Source: JBEKHT01 sp049511715 (GTDB lineage Bacteria; Chloroflexota; Anaerolineae; Anaerolineales; RBG-16-64-43). Taken from it: a stretch of 34,239 nt of DNA. Within the stretch, counting starts at the first letter, position 1, and each line of letters begins with the position of its first letter. Of this stretch, positions 21,426 to 30,626 are shown piece after piece. A program made the position numbers and the translations under genes. The DNA is taken from contig JBEKXU010000034.1 in the NCBI GenBank assembly GCA_049511715.1, positions 1 through 34,239 on the forward strand, written 5' to 3'. The notes beneath the pieces are model-generated. The model saw only the letters and a program-made list of their open reading frames with translations. It had not been told where the DNA came from and made no database searches.

Positions 21426-22934
21426 TCAACGGGCGTCATCGCTCTCTCCGGGGGAATGTCTCCCGCAACCCATGATCCAGGCCCGACCCTCCCGGCTCAG
21501 AAACGCATCGGCTGCGGCTGGGCCCCAGCTTCCTGGAGCATAGGCCGATAGTTCCGGAGCTTGCTCACCCTCCCAGCCGGCCTGAATCGGATCCACAATC
21601 CCCCAGGCCAGCTCAATTTGATCCCCGCGAACAAATAGGGAGGCATCCCCTTGAATCACATCCAGAAGGAGCCGCTCATAGGCCTCCGGGATGGCTTCTT
21701 CTCCGAATGCGTCCCGGTAATGAAACTCCATGTCCACGGATCGCATGTCGGCCTGAATGTCAGGCACCTTGACCTCGAAGCGAAGATGCATTCCCTCATC
21801 AGGCTGAAGGCAGAGGGAAAGGAGATTCGGCCTAATCTCCCTGTCCGCTGCCATGGGAAACATGAGATGAGGCGGGCACTTGAATTGGATCAGCACCTCG
21901 GTTGCCTTTTCTTTCAGCTCCTTGCCCGATCGAAGGTAGAAGGGCACTCCCTGCCAGCGCCAATTGTCAACAAGAAGACGCAGCGCCCCAAAGGTCGCCG
22001 TTTGGGAATTAGGGTCGACACCTTGTTCCCCTCGGTACCCCGAGTATTGCCCGCGCACACTGCATTCTTTCACTTTCCCCGGGTCGATGGGCCGAACCGC
22101 GTTCAGGACTTTGACCTTTTCGTTTCGCAGGGCGTCGGCCGTGAAAGAAGAGGGAGGCTCCATGGCGACCAAGGTGAGCAGTTGCAACAGGTGATTCTGG
22201 AACATGTCGCGGACGACTCCCGTGCCCTCGTAATATTTGGCCCGATGCTCGACGCCGAGTTGTTCGGCCACCGTAATCTGCACGTGGTCGACGTAGTTCC
22301 GGTTCCAAATGGGTTCAAAAATCGAATTCGCGAACCGGAAGATGAGGACGTTCTGCACCGTTTCTTTCCCCAAATAGTGATCGATTCGATAGACTTGATC
22401 CTCCCGTGCCACCTGATACAACGCCCGGTTGAGATCCTGGGCGGAAACCAGATTGTTCCCAAAAGGCTTCTCGATGACCATCCTTCGCCAGCCAGTGGAT
22501 TCGGACAGCAGCTGATGTCCACCCAAACCTTGTACGATGCCCGCATAGTAGCGCGGAGGAGCGGCGAAGTAGAAGACACGGTTCGCTGGCCCGCGTTCCA
22601 GGATGGCAAGCTCCTGCGCCAACCTGGCATAATCGCTCGGCTCGGCAAAGTTCCCCGGGAGGTAGTGCAAGTGCTGGGAGAACTCCGCCCAGGAATCCGG
22701 CAGAGAGGTTTGGCCCAGGTAGTTCTTCAATCCCCCCTCCAGATTCAAGCGAAAATCATCTGCAGACCATGGGCGCGTGGCAAATCCAAGAACCTGAAAC
22801 TGCCCTGGAAGACGGCCCTTGGACCGCAAGCTGAACAACGCCGGGATCAGCTTCCGCTGGGTAAGGTCCCCCGAGGCTCCGAAAACTACAAAGGTTATCG
22901 CGTCTGCTTTCTCGGCCATGCGCTCAACCCTCAT
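21426..22934 (-). CDS. zwf: glucose-6-phosphate 1-dehydrogenase
   Basis: A 502-residue enzyme oxidising glucose 6-phosphate to 6-phosphogluconolactone with NADP+ (or NAD+), first step of the oxidative pentose phosphate pathway, in the cytoplasm. The Rossmann start FVVFGASGDLTQRKLIPALF holds the GxxGDL nucleotide-binding motif. The active-site motif RIDHYLGKETVQN carries the catalytic His and Lys. EKPFGNN and GVPFYLRSGKEL match substrate-site strands. Length is normal for the family. The ATG at 22934 overlaps the gnd stop (ATGA) behind AAGGA; a second ATG five codons in is possible. Gene order gnd-zwf in one unit gives both NAD(P)H-yielding steps together; the lactonase is not present here. 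Confidence 0.96.
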   Translation of the reverse strand: MRVERMAEKADAITFVVFGASGDLTQRKLIPALFSLRSKGRLPGQFQVLGFATRPWSADDFRLNLEGGLKNYLGQTSLPDSWAEFSQHLHYLPGNFAEPSDYARLAQELAILERGPANRVFYFAAPPRYYAGIVQGLGGHQLLSESTGWRRMVIEKPFGNNLVSAQDLNRALYQVAREDQVYRIDHYLGKETVQNVLIFRFANSIFEPIWNRNYVDHVQITVAEQLGVEHRAKYYEGTGVVRDMFQNHLLQLLTLVAMEPPSSFTADALRNEKVKVLNAVRPIDPGKVKECSVRGQYSGYRGEQGVDPNSQTATFGALRLLVDNWRWQGVPFYLRSGKELKEKATEVLIQFKCPPHLMFPMAADREIRPNLLSLCLQPDEGMHLRFEVKVPDIQADMRSVDMEFHYRDAFGEEAIPEAYERLLLDVIQGDASLFVRGDQIELAWGIVDPIQAGWEGEQAPELSAYAPGSWGPAAADAFLSREGRAWIMGCGRHSPGESDDAR

Positions 22935-23845
22935 TTTTCCTTCTCTGTCCTCACTGCATGGCCGCCGAACTGATTCCGCAGAGCCGCGAGAAGCTTGTCG
23001 GCAAAGGGGGCCTCCTCACGGGAGCGAAAGCGACTCTCCAGCGCCATGGTGATCACGGGAATAGAGCAACTAAGCTCGATCGCCTCAACCACGGTCCATC
23101 TTCCTTCCCCCGAATCCGGGACATAGGCGGCGATCCCCTCCAGCGTCGGGTTCTGTCGCAGGGCGCGTTCGGCCAGCTCGAGGAGCCACGAGCGAATGAC
23201 GCTGCCGTGTTCCCAAATGGCCGCTACCTGGCGCAGGTCCAGGCCAAACTGGCTCTTGTGATGCATCAACTCGAAGCCTTCGGCGTACGCTCGCATGACC
23301 CCGTATTCGATACCATTGTGGACCATCTTCACGAAATGGCCGGCCCCCACAGGACCCACCCGTCCCCAGCCCTGGTCGGGGGCGGGAGCCATCGCCTCAA
23401 ACACCGACCGGTGCCTCTCGACCACCTGCTCTTCGCCTCCGATCATCATCGAATACCCGTCGGCCAGCCCCCAGATCCCCCCGCTGGTCCCGACGTCGAC
23501 GAATCCCAGTCCCCGCGACGCGAGATCAGCGGCCCGGCGCAGGGTGTCATGATAATTGGAGTTTCCCCCGTCGAGGATCGTGTCACCTTTTTCGAGAAGG
23601 CCCGATAGCTCCCGGATCGTGTCCTCCGTCGGCTGACCCGAGGGAACCATTACCCAGATGCTGCGGGGGGCCCGGATCTTTTGGACAAGGTCTGCCAGAG
23701 AGCTGGCTGCCACTGCCCCCTCCTCTGTCAGTTCCCGGACGGCTTCCGGCCGGGGATCGAATGCGAAGACCCAGTGGCCCGCCCTGAGAAGCCGACGGGC
23801 CATGTTCCCCCCCATTTTCCCCAGTCCGACCATTCCAATCTGCAT
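22931..23845 (-). CDS. gnd: 6-phosphogluconate dehydrogenase, short form
   Basis: A 304-residue decarboxylating dehydrogenase turning 6-phosphogluconate into ribulose 5-phosphate and CO2. The N-terminal Rossmann motif is MQIGMVGLGKMGGNMARRL. The substrate-binding signature is VDVGTSGGIWGLADGYSMMI, and the catalytic helix is GAGHFVKMVHNGIEYGVM with Lys and the HNGIEY motif. At ~300 residues it belongs to the short class, lacking the long C-terminal extension of the ~470-residue enzymes; short forms often prefer NAD+. I chose ATG 23845 for GGAGG at a good distance. A start five codons upstream lies over that site. It is coupled to zwf downstream. Confidence 0.95.
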   Translation of the reverse strand: MQIGMVGLGKMGGNMARRLLRAGHWVFAFDPRPEAVRELTEEGAVAASSLADLVQKIRAPRSIWVMVPSGQPTEDTIRELSGLLEKGDTILDGGNSNYHDTLRRAADLASRGLGFVDVGTSGGIWGLADGYSMMIGGEEQVVERHRSVFEAMAPAPDQGWGRVGPVGAGHFVKMVHNGIEYGVMRAYAEGFELMHHKSQFGLDLRQVAAIWEHGSVIRSWLLELAERALRQNPTLEGIAAYVPDSGEGRWTVVEAIELSCSIPVITMALESRFRSREEAPFADKLLAALRNQFGGHAVRTEKEK

Positions 23846-24598
23846 TTTCTCACCTCCCATTGCGATCTTCTTTTCGACCGACCAAGACCCCGCCCGTCAA
23901 GATTTCGTCTGTCTTCCACGGAGGGTTATCTCTTGCCCCTATCCGTCGAGTGGCTCCCCTCGGGCTCATAGCAATTCTACCCGCCCGCTCCCGCAACACC
24001 TTGGCGCCAAGGGTATCCAGACAGCCAAGGGGACCAGTTTACGCATGATCCGGAGGCGATTCCCACAGTCGCCAGAAGGTCACCCGAAGCGCCGCAAAAC
24101 CTCAAGCCCTTCCTCCTGTTCCTTTGGAGAGGCCCTCAATCCCAAGGACCATCGCGGCCAAGCAACCCCTAGCTCAAGATCGAAGCCCTGGGCGAGGATA
24201 GAAAGTGCAAGTGCCAAGTCGGCCTGAGGCAAACGGTTTTCTCCACCCCGCGTGACGCCAGCCCCCTTGAGGCTTCAGCCTTTCTGGCAATCCGTTCTTC
24301 CGGGAATCAGCCACCAACCAACCTGAGACGGGGATTAGCAAGCGTCCAAGCTGTTACCATCTGGAAGAGAATACATCTCAATTGATAGGAAAACGAATTG
24401 GTCTCTCTCAGGCCGCCGACTGTTCCCCCGGCTTCTGTTGGCGCCAGGCGACCAATGGGCGGTTGATCTGGCTGTGGGCGCAAACCGCACGGAGCTATAT
24501 GATCAAGAACTGGTGCATTTGGCTCCTGTCACATGATTTCACCACGATCTCGTCAGCCTCAGATTCGCCTGGGATGGCAGAGGAGAAGGAGGTTATCA
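23846..24598. other. intergenic stretch between divergent gnd and DUF1684 genes
   Basis: About 750 bases between two divergent genes, so it must hold promoters for both. No perfect TTGACA/TATAAT pair was found. Frames here are short and Pro/Arg-rich. No RNA gene recognised. Confidence 0.45.
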
Positions 24599-25105
24599 AT
24601 GGACCCCATCGAGGCCATGAGGAAAGAGAAGGACGAGTTCTTCGCGAACGATCCGCAAAGCCCCCTGGAGCCTGCACAACGCGAGGATTTCAAGGGACTC
24701 AGCTACTTCCCAGTGAATGCCGGCCTCAGGTTTGAGCTGGCGCTGGAGCCTGTGGACAATGCCGGGGTCATTCAAATGCAGACCTCGACCGGCGACGTTC
24801 AGGAGTACCGTCGCCTAGGGAGAATCCGGTTCAGCGTCGATGGGAATCCGGCGCAATTGACTGTGTTCGGTGACGAAGGCGGGTATTTCATCCCTTTCGT
24901 GGACGCGCTGGCCGGAAAAGAAACTTACGGCGCCGGCAGATACCTGGAGCCCGGCCGGCTATCCTCTGGCCGGTTGCTCATCGACTTCAACCTGGCCTAC
25001 AATGCGTATTGTGCCTACAATCACAATTGGTCTTGCCCAATCCCACCGGCTGAGAACCGACTGAACGTCCCGATAAGGGCTGGGGAAAAGCTGTTTTCCC
25101 CCTAG
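24599..25105 (+). CDS. DUF1684 family protein
   Basis: A 168-residue cytoplasmic protein of the DUF1684 family, whose biochemical role is not established. The family pattern is clear: RKEKDEFFANDPQSPL at the start, FKGLSYFPVNAGLRF, QMQTSTGDVQEYRRLGRIRF, FIPFVDALAGKETYGAGRYL, then LIDFNLAYNAYCAYN, CPIPPAENRLNVPI and RAGEK. Conserved Tyr, Asp, Cys and Asn residues in the last section suggest a ligand site. No signal peptide. The ATG at 24599 lies six bases behind AAGGAGG, one of the strongest ribosome sites in the window. It is a single gene, followed by an AT-rich patch. Confidence 0.9.
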   Translation: MDPIEAMRKEKDEFFANDPQSPLEPAQREDFKGLSYFPVNAGLRFELALEPVDNAGVIQMQTSTGDVQEYRRLGRIRFSVDGNPAQLTVFGDEGGYFIPFVDALAGKETYGAGRYLEPGRLSSGRLLIDFNLAYNAYCAYNHNWSCPIPPAENRLNVPIRAGEKLFSP

Positions 25106-25260
25106 GCGCCTCCTGAGTCCAACCCGCTAGAGGAGACGTCCCTGATCAGGAACCGCATGGCATACCTATTGACCGCGATTTTCCTTGGTGGTTATGCGAA
25201 ATATAAGACAGCCTCAAGCATTAGGCCGCAAAAAAAACCAGCGCTACGGTTACCCGAAAA

Positions 25261-25272
25261 TTGATTAATCAA
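25261..25272. repeat. 12-bp AT-rich perfect palindrome
   Basis: TTGATTAATCAA is a perfect palindrome within an AT-rich island that also contains a run of eight A at about 25230. It lies 70 bases before the -10 box ahead of tRNA-Arg. It may be an operator or an AT-rich upstream promoter element. Confidence 0.35.
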
Positions 25273-25341
25273 TCAAACAGAGCAATCCGGGTTGAGAACC
25301 CGTAGCCGAGGCGAACGGCCAAGTTCATTCCAGGGGTGAAG

Positions 25342-25347
25342 TATAAT
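25342..25347 (+). promoter_or_regulatory. -10 box ahead of tRNA-Arg
   Basis: TATAAT lies 83 bases before the tRNA 5' end on the same strand. No convincing -35 hexamer is seen. If used, the tRNA would be cut from a longer precursor. Confidence 0.4.
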
Positions 25348-25430
25348 TGCGGCGTCTCGGTCAAGTCTTGGCGCGGCCAGCTGGAAAGGCTCTGTTCCCG
25401 AGGGAAAGGCCTAATCGCAGAGCCACCCCC

Positions 25431-25506
25431 GCCCCCGTAGCTCAAAGGACAGAGCGACTGACTTCGAATCAGAAGGTTGGGGGTTCGAGTCCCTCCGGGG
25501 GCGCCA
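25431..25506 (+). tRNA. tRNA-Arg(TCG)
   Basis: Full cloverleaf: acceptor GCCCCCG/CGGGGGC, D stem GCTC/GAGC, anticodon stem CTGA around CTTCGAA (anticodon TCG, reads CGA), T arm GGGGG-TTCGAGT-CCCTC and discriminator G. The 3' CCA is encoded (25504-25506). No sign of an element inserted here. Confidence 0.95.
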
Positions 25507-25648
25507 AGTTCAGCATGCATTCATTCTGCGACGGGTCCGTTTCCAGGCCACTCCGACTAATGGGGGGCGGCGTGAGCTTTCCCTGCCATGACCCGCCCGA
25601 ACCAGCCGGGATCCTCCGGCTCCTCTTAGCCACCCTCAAGCGGCTTCG

Positions 25649-26716
25649 ATGAGATACTCCCGCGGACTGCTTTACAGTCCAGAAACCAGAAAGCTGGAAC
25701 TGCTGACGACACCATTGTCCCGGCTGGAAATCTCGCTGGGTGAGGGCCCCCTGGGGAAGGCCATTGCAGTCGCCCACGATGATCTTCGTCGCGTAGGCCT
25801 GAGAAAGCTCACCCTGAATTTCTATCTTTCCACGGGCTACGGGACCGTCGAGGGGACGACGAATGTCGCCGTGGGATTCTACGATACGAATCACTACCTG
25901 AGGGAGCTGCATCGCGAGTACCGGCGCTGGCTGTACAGCCCACCTGAGATCCTGGCCACGGTCCGCCATGAGCTTGGGCATGCTTTCTGCTATGCCTACA
26001 AGCTGTATCGGCGCAAGGATTTCCGCGAGACGTTCAATGTTCGCGGCCACTTCTTTCGCACGTATCCTCTTACCAACCGGTATGTCATCCGCGCGAACCC
26101 CTACAGCCGGGACTTTGTGAATCCCATGGGCGATCACTACGCCCAAAAACATCCGGACGACGATTTTGCCGAGACGTTTGCGGTTTGGCTCTCTCCCCGG
26201 CGCACCTGGAAGCGAAAATACCGCCGCTTCCCAGGCGCGATGCGGAAATTGCGATTTGTTGACCAAGTAGTGGCCGAACTGAGAGGCTCTCCCCCGGAGA
26301 TCGAGAATGACCCCAGCCTGCTCGACGAGCAGATCCAGGACCAGACCCTCACGGTTGCCCAGTTCCTCAAGGCCCGCACGACCCGCTACCGCGGCCTCGC
26401 CACGGGATACGTGGATCCCGATCTGCGCAGGATGTTCCGACGGGCTTCGGCCCGGACGCGGAATTCCTCTACCTATGTCCCCGCCGCTCAATTCATCCGG
26501 GCAAACCGACCGGTGATTATGAACCGAGTGGGAACGTGGATCCGCGTGGACCCGGGGGCGATCCAGGACCTGATCGAGAAATGCCACGACCGGGCCCGGG
26601 ACCTGGACTTGGTCCTCAAGGACCAGGACGAGGAGGGTCATTTGCTCGCGCTGACCTCCTACATCGCGGCCCGCTGCCAGTACTACGCAATCTACGGAAG
26701 ATATTTCCCCCGCTGA
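25649..26716 (+). CDS. putative zinc-binding metallopeptidase
   Basis: A 355-residue protein with a zinc-protease active site: ATVRHELGHAFCYAYKLY (HELGH at 107-111) and, about 70 residues later, HPDDDFAETFAVWLSP, where the Glu is a likely third ligand. This arrangement matches the putative zinc-binding metallopeptidase family (PF15887-like) of unknown substrate. The region before the motif (LRKLTLNFYLSTGYGTVEGT, NVAVGFYDTNHYL) is beta-rich, as in that family. The C-terminal third is helical and basic. No signal peptide is visible, so it is probably cytoplasmic. The ATG has only a weak ribosome site; no better in-frame start exists nearby. It stands alone, convergent with the leftward glycosyltransferase gene after it. 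Confidence 0.8.
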   Translation: MRYSRGLLYSPETRKLELLTTPLSRLEISLGEGPLGKAIAVAHDDLRRVGLRKLTLNFYLSTGYGTVEGTTNVAVGFYDTNHYLRELHREYRRWLYSPPEILATVRHELGHAFCYAYKLYRRKDFRETFNVRGHFFRTYPLTNRYVIRANPYSRDFVNPMGDHYAQKHPDDDFAETFAVWLSPRRTWKRKYRRFPGAMRKLRFVDQVVAELRGSPPEIENDPSLLDEQIQDQTLTVAQFLKARTTRYRGLATGYVDPDLRRMFRRASARTRNSSTYVPAAQFIRANRPVIMNRVGTWIRVDPGAIQDLIEKCHDRARDLDLVLKDQDEEGHLLALTSYIAARCQYYAIYGRYFPR

Positions 26717-26795
26717 GACCGAGTCCGGGAGCACTAGGGAGCAGGAACAATCCCGGAAGAACGAGGAGGGAAACCCCCTGGGGTCGCTACCGCAC

Positions 26796-28064
26796 TCAGG
26801 AAATCTCCGCACCATGGCGGTTGGAACCCAATTCGATCAGCTCTTTTCGGGCAAGAACGCTCTCATAGACAGTCATCACCTGATTGGCGATCAGCCGCCA
26901 GTCATAGCTCCGCGCGGCGCTGGCGGCCTGCCGTCCCAATTCGCGGCGAAGTTCCTCGTGCTCGAGGATCGCCGCCAGCTTGGCGGCCAGGGCCTGCGGG
27001 TCCCGGTCCGGAACGTGAAACCCGGTCACTCCGTCTCGGACCAGGTAAAGTAGTCCCCCCACCCCGGAGGCCACGACGGGGGTCCCACACGCCATGGCCT
27101 CCAAGGCCACCATCCCGAAGGACTCGTAATGGGAGGGGCAGACCACCACATGAGCGGCTGAGTAGTAGTAGGGCAAGGTGTCCTGACTGCGTTTCCCGAC
27201 GAAGGTGACCAGATCGAGAACCCCAAGCTGCCGGCATAGGTCCTGCAAGCGATCCATTTCCTCTTCGGGTGCCTCTGCGTCCCCCCCGATAACCACAACG
27301 CATCCGCACTCTCCAGCAATCTTCTTTTGAGCCCGAAGCAAAGCCGCCGCTCGCAGCAGGGTTTCAATCCCCTTGAGGCGCTCGATCCGCCCGACGAACA
27401 GGAGCATCTGCCCGTTGACGTCGATATCAATCCGCCGTTTCGCTTCCTGCATGGGCATCGGATGGAACCGATCCGTGTCCACCCCCGGCGGAATGACGAC
27501 CACGCGGCGCAAATCAGCGCTGTATAGCCACTGGAGTTGGGCCCGCTCCGCCGGAGTAGCAGCCACCACGCGGTCCGCCCAACCGAGGATCTGTCGTTCT
27601 GCTTCCACGCGCCCGGGGTTCTCACTCTCGTCACCGATCCGGGCTTTCATGATCCCCAGCGTATGGAACATGTGAACCAGTGGAACCTGCCAAGCCGCCC
27701 GCAGGGGGCGGGCCGCCAGGGCCGACAGCCAATAATGGCTGTGAATCAGGTCGTAGCGCGAGCCGTCTTGATCGGCAAACTTCTGGATCCCGACCACGAA
27801 CTCTGGGAGAAACTCGTGCAGCAGCTCTCTCGGCTGGGGCCCCTCCGGTCCGGCCGGGACATGGATCACCCGATTGCCGTAGCCCAGATCGTGGATCACG
27901 TGGGGAACGTGCTCGTCCTGGGAGCGCGTGAAAACGTCCACCCCGATGCCCCGCCGCCCCAGGGCTCGGGTCAGCTCGCGAACGTAGACATTCATTCCCC
28001 CCGTATCCTTGCCGCCCAGAGTCGCCAAGGGGCAGGTGTGATAAGAAATCATGGCAACTCGCAT
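26796..28064 (-). CDS. GT4 glycosyltransferase, MshA/sucrose-synthase-like
   Basis: A 422-residue GT-B glycosyltransferase. The N-terminal domain has the MshA-like opening LGGKDTGGMNVYVRELTRAL and DLIHSHYWLSALAA. Between domains are FHTLG and VVIPPGVDTDRF. The C-terminal nucleotide-sugar domain has LLFVGRIERLKGIETLL and the E-x7-E motif in ESFGMVALEAMACGTPVVAS. Relatives include D-inositol-3-phosphate glycosyltransferase and sucrose-phosphate-synthase-type enzymes, so the donor is probably a UDP- or ADP-sugar. The acceptor cannot be told from sequence, and no mycothiol pathway gene is nearby. Start ATG at 28064 follows GGGAG. Cytoplasmic, possibly membrane-associated. Confidence 0.9.
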   Translation of the reverse strand: MRVAMISYHTCPLATLGGKDTGGMNVYVRELTRALGRRGIGVDVFTRSQDEHVPHVIHDLGYGNRVIHVPAGPEGPQPRELLHEFLPEFVVGIQKFADQDGSRYDLIHSHYWLSALAARPLRAAWQVPLVHMFHTLGIMKARIGDESENPGRVEAERQILGWADRVVAATPAERAQLQWLYSADLRRVVVIPPGVDTDRFHPMPMQEAKRRIDIDVNGQMLLFVGRIERLKGIETLLRAAALLRAQKKIAGECGCVVVIGGDAEAPEEEMDRLQDLCRQLGVLDLVTFVGKRSQDTLPYYYSAAHVVVCPSHYESFGMVALEAMACGTPVVASGVGGLLYLVRDGVTGFHVPDRDPQALAAKLAAILEHEELRRELGRQAASAARSYDWRLIANQVMTVYESVLARKELIELGSNRHGAEIS

Positions 28065-28418
28065 TTGGCTCTGCTCCCCTCCTGGCGCCTAAAAAGGCAC
28101 ATGCCCGGCTCGCGCCGACCACAGGCCATCCTTTGGCCGCTCCCTGGTTGGCAAGGCGACTGAGCGGCAACGGGTTCGACTTCCGGAACCTAACCCTGCG
28201 CCCGACCGATCCCGCCCCGGGAATTGGAGGCCAATCTCATTATTGGCCAGCCAACAAGCACGCTCGCAGCTCTTCCGCTCCCGAAATCCGACCGGCCTAG
28301 GGCGCCATCTGGCTGCGGAGCGCTCGCCATCCTCCTTGGCAGACCGAGCGCCGAGCTTCCCTGCGCCCCCGGGTTCGAGCGCGGGCAGAGGGAGCCCAAG
28401 GCGGCTAGGCGGGTCCGC
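28065..28418. other. intergenic stretch with interrupted inverted repeat
   Basis: No gene is supported between these two leftward genes. At 28224-28254 TTGG-a-GGCCAAT and ATTGGCC-ag-CCAA form an 11-pair inverted repeat with small bulges around CTCATT. It lies ~160 bases before the glycosyltransferase start and could be an operator or the terminator of the DUF255 gene, though no T tract follows. Confidence 0.45.
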
Positions 28419-30497
28419 TTAAGAACCCGTCGGCTCCCCGGGGCGAGCCGCCAATAGTGCTGGTCGGAGAAGCTTCTTGAGCTGGGAGACTTCGACCACA
28501 GCAGGATAGCAGACTGTGCCGGCACAGACATAGGCGCTGGGACGGCCGTCCCGCATGGGTTTTTCGTTCAGGCCCGGAACGAGTGAATTCGCATTCGCAT
28601 CCCGAAAAGCCACCACCAGGTTCGGCCAATACTCCTGGTGGAGGAGCCTCAGCATTTCCCCCCGCTCGCCGAGGTCCTCCGCGGCAGGGCCCACCAGAGC
28701 GACCGAGGTGACCCCCTCGAGGTATAGATCGGCGGCCACCAGCCATTGCCCAAATGCCATCGGGAATCGAGCGGCCATCGCAAGGGCGCGAGGCAAAGAC
28801 TCCTCGACCGGGTCCAGAAAGTTCGCCTTGCCGGTCAAGGCGTAGAGTTTGAGCAGGACCGTGCAAGCCAAGGCATTGGCGCTGGGCAAGGCCTGGTCCT
28901 GGAGGTTGCTGGGCCTCGTCAGCAACGGCTCGTGATCGTCGGCGGTATCGTAGAACCCCGCACCCACGCGCCGGAATCGGAGCAGTGCTTGATCGCAGAG
29001 GTCCACGGCCATCTGGAAGTACCGCTCATCAAATGTCGTTTGGTAATACTCAAGAAAACCTGCGGCCAAGCCAACCTGGTCTTCCAGAAAGCCGAAGGAA
29101 GTGGCCTTGCCGGCGAACCAACTGTGACGGGCCCGTCCTTCGTCGAGCAGGGCGGTGGACAGGAATTCGGCGTTCCGTCGAGCCAGATCCAGAAAGGCAG
29201 CCGATCCAAGGATCCGGGCGGCTTCCGAAAAGGCGGAAAGGGCAAGACCATTCCAGGAAGCGATGACCTTTTCATCTCGATTCGGTCTCGGCCGTTCCTG
29301 GCGACGGGATAGCAGAGCCCGGCGAAGTGCGGCCACGTGGGACCACGTGGCGTCTCCGCCCGTGTCCGTCCCAATGACTTGATCCGGAGATTCGGCCAGA
29401 AAAAGGACGTTCCGGCCCTCGAAGGGCCCCTCTTCGCGGACTCCGAACAAGCGCAGCCCCAGATCCGCCGCTGACCCCAGGGCGTCCCGGACCTCCCGCG
29501 CCGACCACAGGTAGTATCGACCCTCACCCCCGTCCGAATCCGCATCGAGAGAAGAAGCGAAGCCCCCTTCCCCGAGCAGCAGCTCTCGTCCCATGAAGCG
29601 GAGAGCGTCCTCGGCCGCGTCGCGAAATTCCGGCTCCCGCGTAGCCAGCCAGGCGTGAAGGAAAGCCGATGTCAGAAGGGCATTGTCGCAGAGCATTTTC
29701 TCGAAGTGCGGTACCCGCCAAGCCGCGTCGGTCGCATAGCGGTGAAATCCCCCGCCGACCTGATCGCGGATCGCTCCCCGCGCAAGCGCCAGCAGCGCCC
29801 GCCGGATGGGGTCCAGCGCAAGCTCCTCCTGGCCCCGACGATTCTGTCGCATCAGGAACTCGATCGCTGTCGCCTGAGGGAATTTCGGCGCGTTCCCCCA
29901 TCCGCCGTGGCGAACATCAAAGTCTCGAAGCAGGGACCGCATCGCCCGATCAAGCTGGGCAGAAGCCATTTCGACAGCCGGGGCTGTAGCCAGGTCCGGA
30001 CGGTTTTTCAATTCGCTGGCGAGGGTTGACCCACGCTCCAACAACGCAGCCCGGCTCTCTTTCCAAGCCCGAGCGACATCCTGAAGGAGATCGCGGAAGG
30101 AGGGCAGCCCGTGACGCGGGACGGGAGGAAAGTAAGTTCCGCCGAGGAACGGGCGCCCATCTGGTGCAAGGAAAACCGACAGAGGCCACCCCCCCTGTCC
30201 AGTCAGCGCCAATACGGCCTCCATGTAGATGGAGTCAATATCCGGCCTTTCCTCCCGATCGACCTTGATGGAAACAAAAAACTGGTTGAGCAAATCCGCC
30301 GTCCCGCGGTCCTCAAAAGATTCACGCGCCATCACATGGCACCAATGGCAAGCGGCGTATCCAATGCTCAGAAAGATGGGTTTATCCTCCCGAGCCGCCT
30401 TCTCGAAGGCCGGGCCACCCCAGGGAAGCCAGTCGACTGGGTTCTCCGCATGCTGCCGCAGATAGGGTGAAGAGGAATGCACAAGAGCATTGGTCAC
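28419..30497 (-). CDS. DUF255 thioredoxin-domain protein (YyaL/SPATA20-like)
   Basis: A 692-residue protein of the YyaL/SPATA20 family: an N-terminal thioredoxin-like domain (DUF255) followed by an (alpha/alpha) barrel-like domain of the N-acylglucosamine-epimerase type. The start is NALVHSSSPYLRQHAENPVD, then IFLSIGYAACHWCHVMARES with CxxC in CHWCHVM, and FVSIKVDREERPDID, FLGGTYFPP, GGFHRYATDAAWRVPHFEKM. These are family hallmarks. The true role is unsettled; a redox or sugar-related function is proposed for relatives. I use GTG at 30497, seven bases behind GGAGG. The frame stays open 72 codons further, but that part overlaps the divergent phosphatase gene and is not family-like. Length fits the family's ~680. 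Confidence 0.9.
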   Translation of the reverse strand: MTNALVHSSSPYLRQHAENPVDWLPWGGPAFEKAAREDKPIFLSIGYAACHWCHVMARESFEDRGTADLLNQFFVSIKVDREERPDIDSIYMEAVLALTGQGGWPLSVFLAPDGRPFLGGTYFPPVPRHGLPSFRDLLQDVARAWKESRAALLERGSTLASELKNRPDLATAPAVEMASAQLDRAMRSLLRDFDVRHGGWGNAPKFPQATAIEFLMRQNRRGQEELALDPIRRALLALARGAIRDQVGGGFHRYATDAAWRVPHFEKMLCDNALLTSAFLHAWLATREPEFRDAAEDALRFMGRELLLGEGGFASSLDADSDGGEGRYYLWSAREVRDALGSAADLGLRLFGVREEGPFEGRNVLFLAESPDQVIGTDTGGDATWSHVAALRRALLSRRQERPRPNRDEKVIASWNGLALSAFSEAARILGSAAFLDLARRNAEFLSTALLDEGRARHSWFAGKATSFGFLEDQVGLAAGFLEYYQTTFDERYFQMAVDLCDQALLRFRRVGAGFYDTADDHEPLLTRPSNLQDQALPSANALACTVLLKLYALTGKANFLDPVEESLPRALAMAARFPMAFGQWLVAADLYLEGVTSVALVGPAAEDLGERGEMLRLLHQEYWPNLVVAFRDANANSLVPGLNEKPMRDGRPSAYVCAGTVCYPAVVEVSQLKKLLRPALLAARPGEPTGS

Positions 30498-30626
30498 CAG
30501 AACACCTCCGTTGGCTAGTGTCCCACATTCCAACCCTTTTTTCCAGAAGGCGGGTGAGCCAGGCGTGTCTGCCGTTTCGGGCCCTTTCCGCCCCAGCCTG
30601 GGGTACAATCGCCTCTTCCCCGATCC

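Noticed and set aside
21651..22973. 440-codon plus-strand frame opposite zwf
   Set aside because: Antisense to a complete, well-conserved zwf; no ribosome site or family pattern.
25469..26815. 448-codon minus-strand frame opposite the metallopeptidase
   Set aside because: Overlaps tRNA-Arg and lies antisense to a gene with an intact HELGH site.
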